Notes: generated by a model not told the origin, from the letters alone. 64,000 nucleotides of DNA from Streptomyces sp. TLI_146 (GCF_002846415.1 NZ_PJMX01000001.1:434001-498000), one strand, 5' to 3'. Shown: positions 36,846 through 45,843, counted from the stretch's first letter. Made by a program: numbers and translations.

Positions 36846-37035
36846 ATGGTCGAGCGAGATGGGCAGTACCGAGATCTGCGCTCGTTCGTCGTACTGCGGG
36901 GCGGGCCGCTCCTGGAGACCCGCAACGCCTGGGAGCCGTATCGGCTGCTTGATCCCGCCGGGGTCGTCGAGCCGGTCGCGGTGTACCTGAAGCACTTACC
37001 TGACATCGGACGGCCCGCGACGACGCAGCGTTGCG
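36846..37035 (+). pseudogene. Tyrosine-recombinase (integrase) N-terminal remnant
   Basis: The frame reads DLRSFVVLRGGPLLETRNAW, EPYRLLDPAGVVEPVAVYLK and DIGRPATTQRCGL. This resembles the SAM-like N-terminal domain of Streptomyces tyrosine recombinases, where a short preamble, then EPVAxYLxxL and SxxTxRSYxxDLLRW, is usual. The sequence continues to a stop at 37136 but loses the pattern, and the catalytic domain is missing. Family assignment is tentative. Confidence 0.4.
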
Positions 37036-37132
37036 GCCTGTTTGTTCTCTCTCAGGTCGTCGATCCCGTTGGCGGGCAATTAGGCGAGGCGTTCGTGACC
37101 GGGACCGGGCTGCACCGCGATGGCGTCCGATT

Positions 37133-37681
37133 TTAGAACGGCCCCGTCTTCCTGCCCATGTCCAGCGTCCAGTAGTGGGTCCATGGGCCACCTTGGGAAT
37201 AGCCAAAGCCAGCCTCGCGGGTGTCGTCTGGCGTATACCAGTCATCAAACAGGATGGCATTGCGATGCCCCCAGCCCCACGCCTCGTCATCTTGCATCCA
37301 GAAGCGCACGACCTTCTCGGCTGTGTCGAATCCCACGGCTACGTTCTCCGCCCGCCAGGTATGGAACCCCGCCTGCTCAATCGGCTGTCCGACCTCCCAA
37401 ACCAGTATCCCGTCAGGACCGCGGTGCATGTTGAGATCGTCAACAACCCAGTTCTTGTCCTGGCCTTTCAAGAAGTCGCTGTGGGCGCGCGCTATCTGGG
37501 TCAGCGCTCCGGAAAGCATGAAGTCTGGGACGCCGGGCGGCATGGTAGCGCCTGCGGAATTCCCGTGAGGTGGGTAATTTTCCGGATGTGTACGTGCGTC
37601 TGTGACGAAGCACTGTAGTTCACATTCCTCGGCAGACATAGCGGTCATCATGAGGTCCCATCGCCAAGGGAGAACATCCAC
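37133..37681 (-). CDS. CAP-superfamily (SCP/PR-1-like) protein
   Basis: The frame from a GTG at 37681 gives 182 residues; an ATG pair near 37651 is an alternative start and neither has a strong ribosome binding site. The C-terminal half resembles a CAP domain: ARAHSDFLKG, AENVAVGFDTAEKVVRFWM, then WGWGHRNAILFDDWYTPDD and AGFGYSQGGPWTHYWTLDMG, matching the HxxN and YWTQxxG landmarks. No signal peptide is seen in this start choice, unusual for CAP proteins, so the N-terminus may be damaged or cytoplasmic. GC content is clearly lower than in its neighbours, pointing to transfer. Function unknown. Confidence 0.55.
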   Translation of the reverse strand: MDVLPWRWDLMMTAMSAEECELQCFVTDARTHPENYPPHGNSAGATMPPGVPDFMLSGALTQIARAHSDFLKGQDKNWVVDDLNMHRGPDGILVWEVGQPIEQAGFHTWRAENVAVGFDTAEKVVRFWMQDDEAWGWGHRNAILFDDWYTPDDTREAGFGYSQGGPWTHYWTLDMGRKTGPF

Positions 37682-38149
37682 GTCGCGTGGTGCATGGCGA
37701 TTCTCCTTGCATGCGTAGGGCGTGCACGTACGGCCTGGCTAGCTAGGTACAGGCTTCAGCAACCAGAAAATCGCTGAGATGAGCTCCGTCGCTAACGAAA
37801 TTTCCAGCCTGATGCGCCTAATTGGCGGGAGTGCAGTCATCACTCATTGCCGCCTCACTCTTCCAGGACATCACCGCCCCAACACCTTCGCAAATTCACA
37901 GGAAGGATCGTCAAAGAAGGTGCCCTTCTGGGGACAAGGTGGGGATCTTGCCCAGGGAGTTGCATAACGCCATCAAGTATTTACCCCACCTGCCTCGTTT
38001 GGCGGGCGTCGTTCCGTAGCGGCCCAGACGGGACAACCGCCTGGGCATGCAATTCGGGGCATCCGCGGAGGCTGCTCCCGCCCCCGTTCCCGAGGCCGTA
38101 CACCCAAGGCGTTCATGGCTGCGACCAGCACCGTCGCCCCGTAGCGCAC
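37682..38149. other. Low-GC gap without a gene
   Basis: The DNA from about 37690 to 37990 is noticeably AT-richer than the rest of the window. No frame longer than about 65 residues with coding character is present on either strand. It probably belongs to the same foreign segment as the CAP-like gene. Confidence 0.4.
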
Positions 38150-38340
38150 GGCCAACTTGCAGCACCAGTACAGGATGTGGCCGATGGTAGGCGAGGCCGC
38201 GGATCGAGCCGTCTGAGCTCTGGGAGGCTCAGAGGAACGAGGCCGGAGGATCCGTTTCGGCTTTCCCCGTGTCGAGTTCGCGGGCCCGCAGAACGGTGAG
38301 GGCGGCGTGGGCAGCCCTGGACAGGCGAGTGCGGCACCAA
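38150..38340 (-). pseudogene. C-terminal remnant of a transposase
   Basis: Minus-strand pieces read AALTVLRARELDTGKAETDP, LVPLSLPELRRL and, in another frame, SPTIGHILYWCCKLAVRYGA. The order and spacing resemble the end of IS701-like Streptomyces transposases, where LxPLSxPEIRRLL precedes a WSxWRRRHQ-type tail. At least two frameshifts are present and the catalytic core is absent. Assignment tentative. Confidence 0.35.
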
Positions 38341-38422
38341 TCGCCTCAAAAGACACCCGCCGTGGCTACGAGATACGACGAACTCGCCGTCCACTACGAG
38401 GCAACCATCCTCGTCGCAGCCA

Positions 38423-38878
38423 TCAACGAGTGGCTGTGAACGTCGCCTCGGCACGGCCCAGCATGCGCACAGCGTCGGCAGCCGCAGGCGACAGCACCGT
38501 GTCATCCTGCACGTCGGCCAGAGGGATCCATGCTGCCGCCTCAGTAGAGCCAGCGACCTCACTCACCGTCGGTACCCCTGCCTTGAGGGCCACAGCGTAG
38601 AACAATGCTGTCAGGCTCCAGCTCACGCCGCTTCTCTGGGCTGAGTACGTCCTCGCCTCGAGCAGGTGAGCCTCGGTCAGTTCAAGGCCCGTCTCTTCCA
38701 AGAGTTCGCGGGCCAGTGCCTCGACAGGCTGCTCGCCCGGATCGATCCCACCACCAGGCAAATGCCACAGCCCCGGCTGGAAGACGGGCGAAGCATCCGA
38801 CAACCGAGCCAACAGCAGTCGATCATCTTCCATAGCGATTGCGTACGCCGAAATGCGGGTCCTCACCTGCGACTTCAC
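38423..38878 (-). CDS. Nudix hydrolase (MutT-like)
   Basis: The 151-residue product starts MKSQVRTRISAYAIAMEDDR and has a fully canonical Nudix box, GGGIDPGEQPVEALARELLE followed by ETGL, with all metal-binding glutamates. LARLSDASPVFQPGLWHLPG precedes the box, as in many ADP-ribose or dinucleotide pyrophosphatases. The middle has YSAQRSGVSWSLTALFYAV. The gene stands alone; the next gene upstream, a DUF2867 protein on the same strand, ends 76 bp before its start. Confidence 0.88.
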   Translation of the reverse strand: MKSQVRTRISAYAIAMEDDRLLLARLSDASPVFQPGLWHLPGGGIDPGEQPVEALARELLEETGLELTEAHLLEARTYSAQRSGVSWSLTALFYAVALKAGVPTVSEVAGSTEAAAWIPLADVQDDTVLSPAAADAVRMLGRAEATFTATR

Positions 38879-38954
38879 GAGCTCTGATCCTCCCTGTATC
38901 GAACCAAGTCAGACGGAACCTTAACGCCATCAAGATCGACTTTCTCAACAGGCC

Positions 38955-39470
38955 CTAGCGGCTTGGTGAGGTGAAGCCTCCGGCGACGAGGCGGGGGATG
39001 ATCAGGTTGTGGAGGGGCTGGATGGCTTTGAAGTACAGGTGCCCGGCTTGGTTGTGGTAGCGGATGACGGTGGTGAACACGCCCTCCAGTCCGCCGGTGG
39101 GAGTCGGGCGCACGGCGAAGGAGGCGCGGAAGCCCAGGTGCTTGTCGTCCTCGCCGCCCAGCACTTCTTCCTCGCTGACCGTCCGCACCAGGATCGGGCC
39201 CAGCTTCCGTCCGGGCTCGATGCGGATGTCCGGCACGGCGACGCGTGTCTGGGTGTGGAGCCCGAAGGGTGCGGTGATCTTGTCGCGTATGTCCAGGAGC
39301 CGGTGCACCCACTCCGGGGTCGCGGCGAGGACCTGGTGGGCGAACTCGGGGGCACTGGTGCCTTCGGGGATGTCCACGGCGACCGCGTCGACGTGGTCGT
39401 AGCCGCCCAGACTCGCCACTGCACTGGCCATGACCGGTCGGGCGTTCCTTCGGACGCGGGTGTCAGCCAC
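38955..39470 (-). CDS. DUF2867-family protein
   Basis: The 171-residue product contains EWVHRLLDIRDKITAPFGLH, LGGEDDKHLGFRASFAV and TTVIRYHNQAGHLYFKAIQP, ending with LHNLIIPRLVAGGF. This pattern is that of DUF2867, whose members have a START-like or polyketide-cyclase-like fold; the function is unknown. It begins MADTRVRRNARPVMASAVAS without a signal peptide. Confidence 0.8.
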   Translation of the reverse strand: MADTRVRRNARPVMASAVASLGGYDHVDAVAVDIPEGTSAPEFAHQVLAATPEWVHRLLDIRDKITAPFGLHTQTRVAVPDIRIEPGRKLGPILVRTVSEEEVLGGEDDKHLGFRASFAVRPTPTGGLEGVFTTVIRYHNQAGHLYFKAIQPLHNLIIPRLVAGGFTSPSR

Positions 39471-40096
39471 GGCTCTTCAGCTCCCCGGACAGCGCACGCG
39501 CCGACGTATCCCTGATCGAAGACATCACAACGGACTCCCTCTGACGACCCGTGCCGTGCCCTTCAAGATCCTAGCCACCCCCGGATGTCGGGCATCCGGC
39601 CGACCCCGCACAGGCCGGGGTGCGGCGGGGCCGGCAACTCCTCAGCCCTGGCGCGCTTACGGTGCCCCGCCGGGCAGATTCGCTCCGTCAGCGGCCGCGG
39701 GGCAATGCCTTATGTGCGGACAAAAGCGTGGCTGGTGCACCGGGCAGCTCGCGCGGCCACCGGCGGCCCGTGGTTCGGCATGCCCCTCTACGCCGTCGCC
39801 AACGGCGAGGTCATCCCCGAGAAAGCTGAGCCCGACCGGCTCACCGCACGGCCGCCGACGGGCAAGGGCCCGCTGGGCCGTCCTATTGTGGATCACTCCG
39901 GGGAGCGGGACGATGGCGCCCATGGTCTCTCAAGAAACGCCCACCCGTCCCGCAAAGGCAGCGCCACCAGCGGCCCGATCAGCCCGCCGGAAGCCTGACC
40001 CCGCACCCGGCCCCGCAGGCCGTAGGCCCCTCTGCGCTCGCAGCGAAGCCGACGTTCCGGGGCCGGGGTATGCGGGGTCGAGGTCAGTCCGCGGGC
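39471..40096. other. Gap with a possible gene fragment
   Basis: A plus-strand frame at about 39705-39998 reads GAMPYVRTKAWLVHRAARAA and GGPWFGMPLYAVANGEVIPE, which has some coding character but no convincing start, ribosome binding site or family. Otherwise nothing is seen. Confidence 0.3.
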
Positions 40097-41938
40097 TCAG
40101 GTAGCGGAAGCCCTGACGGCACCTTTCCCTCGGTAGTCCGCGGGCTTGGTCTGCGTCTTGTCTTTGTGGGGCTTGCGCTGCCCGTGAGGCGTCGTGGGCG
40201 TTGCGGCGGCCCTCTCCTTCTGGTCCCGCAGCTTGTGGGTGCGGTCGGTGACGCAGGTGTCGTATCCCCCACACTCCCTACGGGCCTGCTGATACAGGGG
40301 GTCCGCGTTGGACTTCTTCGCCTTCCTCGTTGACTCCGCGATCGCCTTCGCGTTCTGCTGGCGCAGCTTGTGAGTGCGCTCCCTGACGCAGGTGTCGTAA
40401 CCCCCACACTCCGTACGGGCCTGCTGATACAGGGGGTCCGCGTTGGACTTCTTCGCCTTCCTCGTTGACTCCGCGATCGCCTTCACGTTCTGCTGGCGCA
40501 GCTTGTGAGTGCGCTCCCTGACGCAGGTGTCGTAACCCCCACACTCCCTACGAGCCCGCTGATACAGGGGGTCCGCGTTTGACTTGGCGGCGACTGCTTT
40601 TGCCGTGTCGAGCGCCTTCTGCTGCTTGATCAGCTCGGGAGCGATCTCGCGGGTGGCGCCCTGGGTGAATCCCTTGTGTTCGAAGGAGCGGAACAGGACC
40701 TCGATTTCGTTGTTGTCCTTGATCTCGTTGTAGTCGTCGATGATCCGCTTACGCAGATCTGGGTTGTTGCGTGCCTGCTCCAGCAACTGCTGGTTCCTGC
40801 GGTCCAGATAGGCTGCGTAGTCCTGGCTGATGCCGTCGGCGATGACCGCGGCAATGGCGTCAGTCATCTGGTGGGTGCCTGTGCCGCCCCGGAAGCCGGT
40901 CCTCGGCACCTTGACACTGCGCCATCCCTTCAAGGACGTCGTGGCCCTCCACGACGCCGAGGGGCCGGTGGCGGTCGTGCTCTTGCTTGCCCTGGTCTGC
41001 GTGGTCGCGTTCGCTGTGGTCGAGTTGGTGGTCGGGGTCGACTTGGCGGTCGGGCCCGTGGAGGCTGGTCCCTTCGGGGGCTTCTTGGGGTCGCGCGGTG
41101 TGGTGCGCGTCCCTGGGGTGTCGTCGTCATCATCCGGCGGCTCCTGGAGCCGACGACGTTCGGCCTCGGCCTCAGCCAGGTTCACTCGGGCCGTCTTCAG
41201 CTGCCGCACCTTCTCCCGGCGGCCCGGACGGGCCTTCTTCGTCTCCTCCTCCAGGCTGCTGACCTTGTCCTTGAGGTCGCTGATCCTCCTGTCGAGGCCT
41301 TGGATCTTCGCCTCGGCACTTTCCGCGTCCGGCTGAGTTTCCTTGACCGCGAGGTACTGCTTGAACTTGTACTTGTACGCCTTGCGAGCCGCCTCCAGAT
41401 CCTTGCCAATCTCTTCCCGTTCAGCGTCAGTCCGGGCCTGCGCGGCTTTCTGGGTCAGATCGTGGATCTCGCCCGCAGCCTTGGTCAGTTGCTTGCGCAG
41501 CCCGGGCAGGGTCCCCTGCGACCGATGGTGGTACTCCAGTACGCCCCCCACCAGTTTCGGCGTATCAGAGACCGAGAGGCTGAGGCTGTCGCCTCCCATC
41601 TTCTTCAGAACGAGCTGGACGAAGCCCTGCCAGCCCAACTTCGGCTTGTATTTAGGGTCGTGAGGGTCCAGCGCGCCCCCGACCAAGGACTCGTACATGA
41701 ACCACTTCAGACCTTGCCAGCGGCTGGGCTCATCGCCGGAGGAGTCCGAGGTGGGATGCGGCGGGCGTGGAGCGGCCGTCGCCGTCGCCATCGGCCCGAT
41801 GAGAGCGAAGCCGACCACGGCAACGACCGCCACCAGGACCGCCCGCAAGAGCGCGGGCCAGCTACGCGGCTGCCGATGCAGCCCCCAACCGACCGTTCGC
41901 TCCCGGTGGGAGCCGGGATTACGCCATGGGATGTTCAC
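40097..41938 (-). CDS. Secreted coiled-coil protein with C-terminal CGGYDTC tandem repeats
   Basis: A GTG at 41938 behind an ideal AGGAGG (spacing AATCCC) gives 613 residues. A membrane or signal segment lies at about 29-52 (ALLRAVLVAVVAVVGFALIG), followed by ATATAAP. Residues about 130-270 form a long charged coiled coil (LRKQLTKAAGEIHDLTQKAA, RRISDLKDKVSSLEEETKKA). A Thr/Ser/Pro linker (about 275-345) leads to a helical region with DDYNEIKDNNEIEVLFRSFE. The C-terminus has two full and one shortened copies of a 45-residue repeat, each with NADPLYQxARxECGGYDTCV and RTHKLR. No enzyme motif is seen. The layout suggests a surface structural or binding protein, or the presenting part of a toxin-like protein. 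Family unknown. Confidence 0.75.
   Translation of the reverse strand: MNIPWRNPGSHRERTVGWGLHRQPRSWPALLRAVLVAVVAVVGFALIGPMATATAAPRPPHPTSDSSGDEPSRWQGLKWFMYESLVGGALDPHDPKYKPKLGWQGFVQLVLKKMGGDSLSLSVSDTPKLVGGVLEYHHRSQGTLPGLRKQLTKAAGEIHDLTQKAAQARTDAEREEIGKDLEAARKAYKYKFKQYLAVKETQPDAESAEAKIQGLDRRISDLKDKVSSLEEETKKARPGRREKVRQLKTARVNLAEAEAERRRLQEPPDDDDDTPGTRTTPRDPKKPPKGPASTGPTAKSTPTTNSTTANATTQTRASKSTTATGPSASWRATTSLKGWRSVKVPRTGFRGGTGTHQMTDAIAAVIADGISQDYAAYLDRRNQQLLEQARNNPDLRKRIIDDYNEIKDNNEIEVLFRSFEHKGFTQGATREIAPELIKQQKALDTAKAVAAKSNADPLYQRARRECGGYDTCVRERTHKLRQQNVKAIAESTRKAKKSNADPLYQQARTECGGYDTCVRERTHKLRQQNAKAIAESTRKAKKSNADPLYQQARRECGGYDTCVTDRTHKLRDQKERAAATPTTPHGQRKPHKDKTQTKPADYRGKGAVRASAT
40217..40588 (-). 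repeat. 135-bp tandem direct repeats inside the coiled-coil gene
   Basis: Two nearly identical 135-bp units (about 40319-40453 and 40454-40588) and a shortened third (40217-40318) encode the repeat. The marker GTCCGCGTTGGACTTCTTCG recurs near 40301 and 40436, with a diverged form near 40571. High DNA identity suggests recent duplication or ongoing homogenisation. Confidence 0.85.
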
Positions 41939-42269
41939 GGGATTCCTCCTGATGCGAGTGGATGGGTGCAGGGCGGCCGGATCCGCCGCGGCTTCGACCT
42001 GTGGCCTCACTCCGCCGTTCTGGACTGCTGGAGGAAGCCCTCGCCACGCACGCCGTCGAACGGCCCCGCAGCGGTACGAGAAGCCTCCGGGGCCGGCGCC
42101 CCGGGCACAACGGATCACGGCGTCCGGGACAGTCCGGGACGCCTCCCGACCAGGTCAGCACCTACATCAGGACACTCCAGGACACCGTCGGCAGGCGCTG
42201 CACGGTCCTGCGAAGCAGGGATGTTCCTGATCCGCCCCCGTGTGGGCTGCCGCACCATCGGCACTCGCG
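41939..42269. other. Intergenic stretch upstream of the coiled-coil gene
   Basis: It should contain the promoter of the minus-strand coiled-coil gene. No further gene or strong hairpin is seen. Confidence 0.35.
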
Positions 42270-42520
42270 CCGCCGCCGGCCGACACTCCCGAGTTGCGGG
42301 CCTGGCAGAGCGCCGCCGCGACGTTGCCCCGCACCCCCCTGGGCAGATCCATGCCGGGGCCCGCCACCCCGCGCAGCCGCCTGGCCCCGGCGACCGCGGG
42401 CTGCTCTACGGCGGCCCTCACATCGGGCTGCACATCGGCAACCCATGTGCCATCCACTCCCACCAGGCTCGCAACCGCGCTGTCCCAAGCCGCGCCACGC
42501 ACTTCCCACCGATGGGCTGT
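42270..42520 (+). pseudogene. NlpC/P60 peptidase remnant
   Basis: In adjoining frames the plus strand reads RAWQSAAATLPRTPLG, then GQIHAGARHPAQPPGPGDRG and LLYGGPHIGLHIGNPCAIHS, ending near HQARNRAV. This matches the second half of NlpC/P60 domains (PGDLVFFY..HVGIYIGN..MIHA) with the catalytic His region. The Cys-containing start is lost and at least one frameshift is present. Confidence 0.5.
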
Positions 42521-42662
42521 CCGCCCGACAGCACGGGCGGGCGCCCTCGCGGACAACCGGCACCGCATCGTCGGGCCGACACAACGATGCTGAAACAGAG
42601 TGCTGATGGACGGATCGAATGCCTTTAAGCTCCCTTGCTACTTACGAGATAGGGGAGCGGTG

Positions 42663-43922
42663 ATGGGACAGGGGCCCGATCCGGCAGCGGCACACAGCCC
42701 TGCCCAATTCGTTGAGCTGATGCGGCAGTTACGCCGTTGGGCGGACCTCAGTTACCGCCAGCTGGAGCGACACGCAACCGACGTCGGCGACGTCTTGCCG
42801 CGTGCGACGATCTCCGCCGCCCTGAGCCGCGACGAACTGCCCCGCGCCGAACTCCTGGCCGCCTACATACGGGCGTGCGGCGGTGACGAAGACTCAGTGA
42901 CCGCATGGCTGAACGCCCGCAGACGCCTCTCCATATCCGGCTCTACGACCTCTACGACACCACCGCTTAATCCAGCAGGCGAGGACACACAGCGGACCCC
43001 CGCCGACAAGAACGACGACACGCAGCAGAAAACGGTGCGGGTTCCGGGGGAATCAGCAGCTGACCAACAGGTTCCGGGCGCCGACCCAGCCAGCGAGCCG
43101 ACGCCGCACAAAGCGGCTGCCCCGGCCGACGACACCACCCGCCCAGCGAACACTGCGTCCAAGCGGCCCCGACGAGGCCAACTGACCGCGATCACCGCCA
43201 TCGCCGCGTGCACCGTCGCCGGGGTACTTGCGCTGGTGGCGTTGTGGCCATCCGACGACGGTTCCGATGACCACGCCGGCCGCGCGCCCCAGAGCGCCCG
43301 GCCCGGCAACCCCACCGCTACCGGCACCGCATCCAGGCAGCCGCCTGCTCCGGCCACCGAGCGCCGGACGGCCACAGCCGGGCCCACCCTCTCCCCCACC
43401 GTCTCACCGGCCGAACAGGAGAAGACGGCAGCTCCCCGTCCCAACCGCAGCTCTGAGTCTGGTTCCGCTCGGCTGCCGGCGGCCGGCTGGACCCTCATGC
43501 ACCCGGCAGCCTCGGCCTCCCTGTGCCTCACCGAGGGACGCGAACGCAACGGCCGCACCAACCGGGAAATCGCCGTCCAGCACCCCTGCGCAAACGCCCC
43601 ACTCCCCCGCGTCTACCTCGAAAAGCTGAGCGGGCCCACCTACCGCATCCAGTGGCACAACCCCGACCCCGGCAAGGGCATCGGCTGCCTGGCCGTCGAC
43701 GGAGCCTCCGCCGCTCCCGGCGCCCTGATCGCACCGCGAGACTGCGCGGACAGCAACAGCCAGAAGTTCCGCCTGGAACCTGCCGACAGCGGCTTCCGGC
43801 TCCGCCCCCTCCACAGCGGCCTGTGCGTGGGCTTACTGCCTCCGCTCACCGACGGCGCCGAAGCCATCCAGACCGACTGCACCACAGACACCAGCCAGGC
43901 ATTCACCTTCACCCGAACCTGA
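42663..43922 (+). CDS. XRE-type HTH membrane protein with C-terminal ricin-like beta-trefoil
   Basis: The ATG at 42663 follows GGGGAGCGGTG and gives 419 residues; an earlier in-frame ATG at 42600 is less likely. Residues 10-85 are a divergent helix-turn-helix (QLRRWADLSYRQLERHATDV, PRATISAALSRDELPRAELL). A Pro/Thr/Ala-rich stretch, then one membrane helix near residues 183-203 (LTAITAIAACTVAGVLALVA) and another disordered linker follow. The last 140 residues look like a ricin-type trefoil, with CLTEGRERNGRTNREIAVQH, GCLAVDGASAAPGALIAPRD and CVGLLPPL, each beside a cysteine. Such HTH-TM-trefoil proteins are common in Streptomyces; a sensing role is inferred. Confidence 0.8.
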   Translation: MGQGPDPAAAHSPAQFVELMRQLRRWADLSYRQLERHATDVGDVLPRATISAALSRDELPRAELLAAYIRACGGDEDSVTAWLNARRRLSISGSTTSTTPPLNPAGEDTQRTPADKNDDTQQKTVRVPGESAADQQVPGADPASEPTPHKAAAPADDTTRPANTASKRPRRGQLTAITAIAACTVAGVLALVALWPSDDGSDDHAGRAPQSARPGNPTATGTASRQPPAPATERRTATAGPTLSPTVSPAEQEKTAAPRPNRSSESGSARLPAAGWTLMHPAASASLCLTEGRERNGRTNREIAVQHPCANAPLPRVYLEKLSGPTYRIQWHNPDPGKGIGCLAVDGASAAPGALIAPRDCADSNSQKFRLEPADSGFRLRPLHSGLCVGLLPPLTDGAEAIQTDCTTDTSQAFTFTRT

Positions 43923-43994
43923 CAGCCTGGCTATGGCTCCCGTTGTCCGCCCGGAGACCGGGGCACGGGCCGACGAGCAAGGGCAGGCTCTACC

Positions 43995-44022
43995 AAGTGC
44001 GGTCGCAGGTGCGACCGCACTT
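43995..44022. terminator. Bidirectional hairpin terminator
   Basis: AAGTGCGGTCGC (43995-44006) pairs exactly with GCGACCGCACTT (44011-44022) over a 4-nt loop, between the convergent trefoil gene and methyltransferase remnant. Confidence 0.75.
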
Positions 44023-44144
44023 CCCGCAGCGGAGTGCAATCAGCCGGTCCGCGACGGTGAAGAATACGTAGGCTCCATGTGCCCCGCCGTCTCGGCCCGT
44101 ACGCGTTGTCTGCGCTGACCGCAGGAGGCGCTTCCGCCCGACGC

Positions 44145-44470
44145 CTACGGTCCGCTGCGGATGTACTGACGAACGATGCCGTTGCCCGTCTGCAAGTGAA
44201 AACCGTGCCGCTCCAGTAGAGCGTCGGCTTCTTTCTGGGGGAGAAGCCGGAACCGGAGCCGCTGGTGGGACAGGACCTCCTCCTGCCTCTTGATGTGGTA
44301 GTCCTTGGTGTACCGGCCCTCGGGATCGACGTCGACATACTGGACGTAGAGCAGGCCACCAGGCAGGGGGCGTTCTGCGAGGACGTGCGGTCCCTGGACG
44401 CCGAGGGGAAGCAGTCCGCCGGGTTTGATGGCCGCGGCGAGGTTCTTGAGGCCTGTGGCAGCCGCTTCCC
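44145..44470 (-). pseudogene. SAM-dependent methyltransferase, C-terminal part
   Basis: The minus strand reads TGLKNLAAAIKPGGLLPLGV, then PGGLLYVQYVDVDPEGRYTK and SHQRLRFRLLPQKEADALLE, ending NGIVRQYIRSGP. This is the C-terminal half of a class I methyltransferase. Upstream of about 44470 a different frame carries EFGSTGFTYVTQRGSG, so the N-terminal SAM-binding part is missing or shifted. The open frame could still be translated from an upstream start, but the product would lack the GxGxG motif. Confidence 0.5.
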
Positions 44471-44724
44471 CGTTGTGTGACGTAGGTGAAGCCTGTGCTG
44501 CCGAACTCCACGCGCAGGTTTCCCTGTTACCGCGGTCCGCCGCAGCGCTACCATCGACCACTTTGTCCTTCGCCCTCGACACGCTGCGCCCGCCCTGCCC
44601 GGCCCAGCCGGCCCGAGCCGCCTTCGTCGAGTGCTGGGACCGGAACGTTCACCCGCCCAGGGCCCGGGGCATCCACCGGATTATGGGACACATGGGGTTT
44701 GCTCGTTCGGTTAGGGTGCGTCGA

Positions 44725-45072
44725 ATGGACGACAGCACTTCACTGCAGCACTCAACGGCGACTCGGCCCCTGTACTTCCATCCTGACTATCTCGATGCCG
44801 TACGCGCCGGACAGAAGACGACCACCATACGTTTCCGTGACCCGGTGGAGACAGGCCAGGTGAGCCTGGTGTTCGAGTTGGACGACGAGGTGGCACTACC
44901 GGGTGTCGTCACGCAGGTCACTGCTAAGACGATGGCTCAGCTGAGCGAGTCGGACGCCCGAGCGGACGGCTTCCGGGACCTCGCCGAGCTTCACGACAGA
45001 CTGCGGTTTCACTACCCCCAGATCGAGCCGACCGACACCATCTCCATCGTGCACTTCCGGTTGGCGAAATGA
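44725..45072 (+). CDS. ASCH-domain protein
   Basis: The ATG at 44725 gives 115 residues; an ATG about 40 bases upstream is an alternative. The sequence YLDAVRAGQKTTTIRFRDPV and LVFELDDEVALPGVVTQVTA, then DLAELHDRLRFHYPQIEPTD and TISIVHFRL, is the beta-barrel ASCH pattern, a PUA-like fold thought to bind RNA or modified nucleosides. The G-K-T-T-x-R core is intact. It stands alone; the target is unknown. Confidence 0.75.
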   Translation: MDDSTSLQHSTATRPLYFHPDYLDAVRAGQKTTTIRFRDPVETGQVSLVFELDDEVALPGVVTQVTAKTMAQLSESDARADGFRDLAELHDRLRFHYPQIEPTDTISIVHFRLAK

Positions 45073-45628
45073 GTGAGTGACCTCAGGCATCGACTGGAGC
45101 GCCTCCCCGCGGGATCACGCCACTTCGGGACGTGGGCGACCCCAGCTCCGCTGACCATCCCTGCGGATGCGGGCACGTTCATGGCGCTGGGCGGCCACGA
45201 CGTCGGGGGCAGGCATTGTTGTTGCGCCAGCTCATGTGGGCTTGCAGGACCCGGGTCTGGAACGTACGTTACGCGCGGTCGCGGAGTTCGAGCCGGTACG
45301 CATCCACTCGGCCTGGCCGTCCCGCAGAAACCACAGAGCCACCTGACGCGAGCCGTGCCCGAAGGCAGAGCGTCACCCAAGCGCCCCTCCAACTCCTCGC
45401 CACCTGCATCCCGCTCCCGTTCGCTCCCCACTCGCAGCCGACCGGTGCAAACCCCGAGCGAAACCACGTCAGCCCCCAAACCGCCGCGACGCGCGCCCAA
45501 ACCACCAAATGCCGCAGCCCGGGCCACCTGCCTGGCGCATGTTCCCCCTCAGCCGTTGCTGGAACTTCTGTTTTTCCGTGCATGCAGAGGCGGTGTGAGG
45601 GAATCCGCTGGCCAGGAGGTTGATATCG
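45073..45628. other. Gap between ASCH gene and small hydrophobic gene
   Basis: No complete gene. A short plus-strand tail at about 45231-45350 (AHVGLQDPGLERTLRAVAEF, EPVRIHSAWPSRRNHRAT and a stop) looks like the end of a lost gene. Confidence 0.35.
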
Positions 45629-45799
45629 ATGGTTCCCCTGCTTCTGGTTCTTCTGCTGGCTCTGCTTCTCTTCGGTGCGGGCTTCGCCCTGAAGGCACTG
45701 TGGTGGATCGCGGTGATCGTGCTGGCCGTGTGGCTGTTGGGCTTCGTTGCCCGGTCCGTGGACAGCGGCGGCCGTAGGGGCCGCTGGTACCGCTGGTAG
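45629..45799 (+). CDS. Tiny hydrophobic membrane protein (56 residues)
   Basis: The ATG at 45629 has a perfect AGGAGG at 45614-45619. The product starts MVPLLLVLLLALLLFGAGFA, continues with a second hydrophobic stretch (ALWWIAVIVLAVWLLGFVAR) and ends in a basic, Trp-rich tail (GGRRGRWYRW). Two membrane helices of about 18 residues are predicted. Small proteins of this composition, often annotated simply as hydrophobic protein, are widespread in Streptomyces; the role is unknown. A 23-bp perfect hairpin follows 45 bp downstream. Confidence 0.8.
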   Translation: MVPLLLVLLLALLLFGAGFALKALWWIAVIVLAVWLLGFVARSVDSGGRRGRWYRW

Positions 45800-45843
45800 G
45801 TGGGCAGGCACCCCCTTCGCGATGAGGATCACCGCGGGTGACA

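Noticed and set aside
40217..40588. CRISPR array
   Set aside because: The units are tandem 135-bp coding repeats without spacers.
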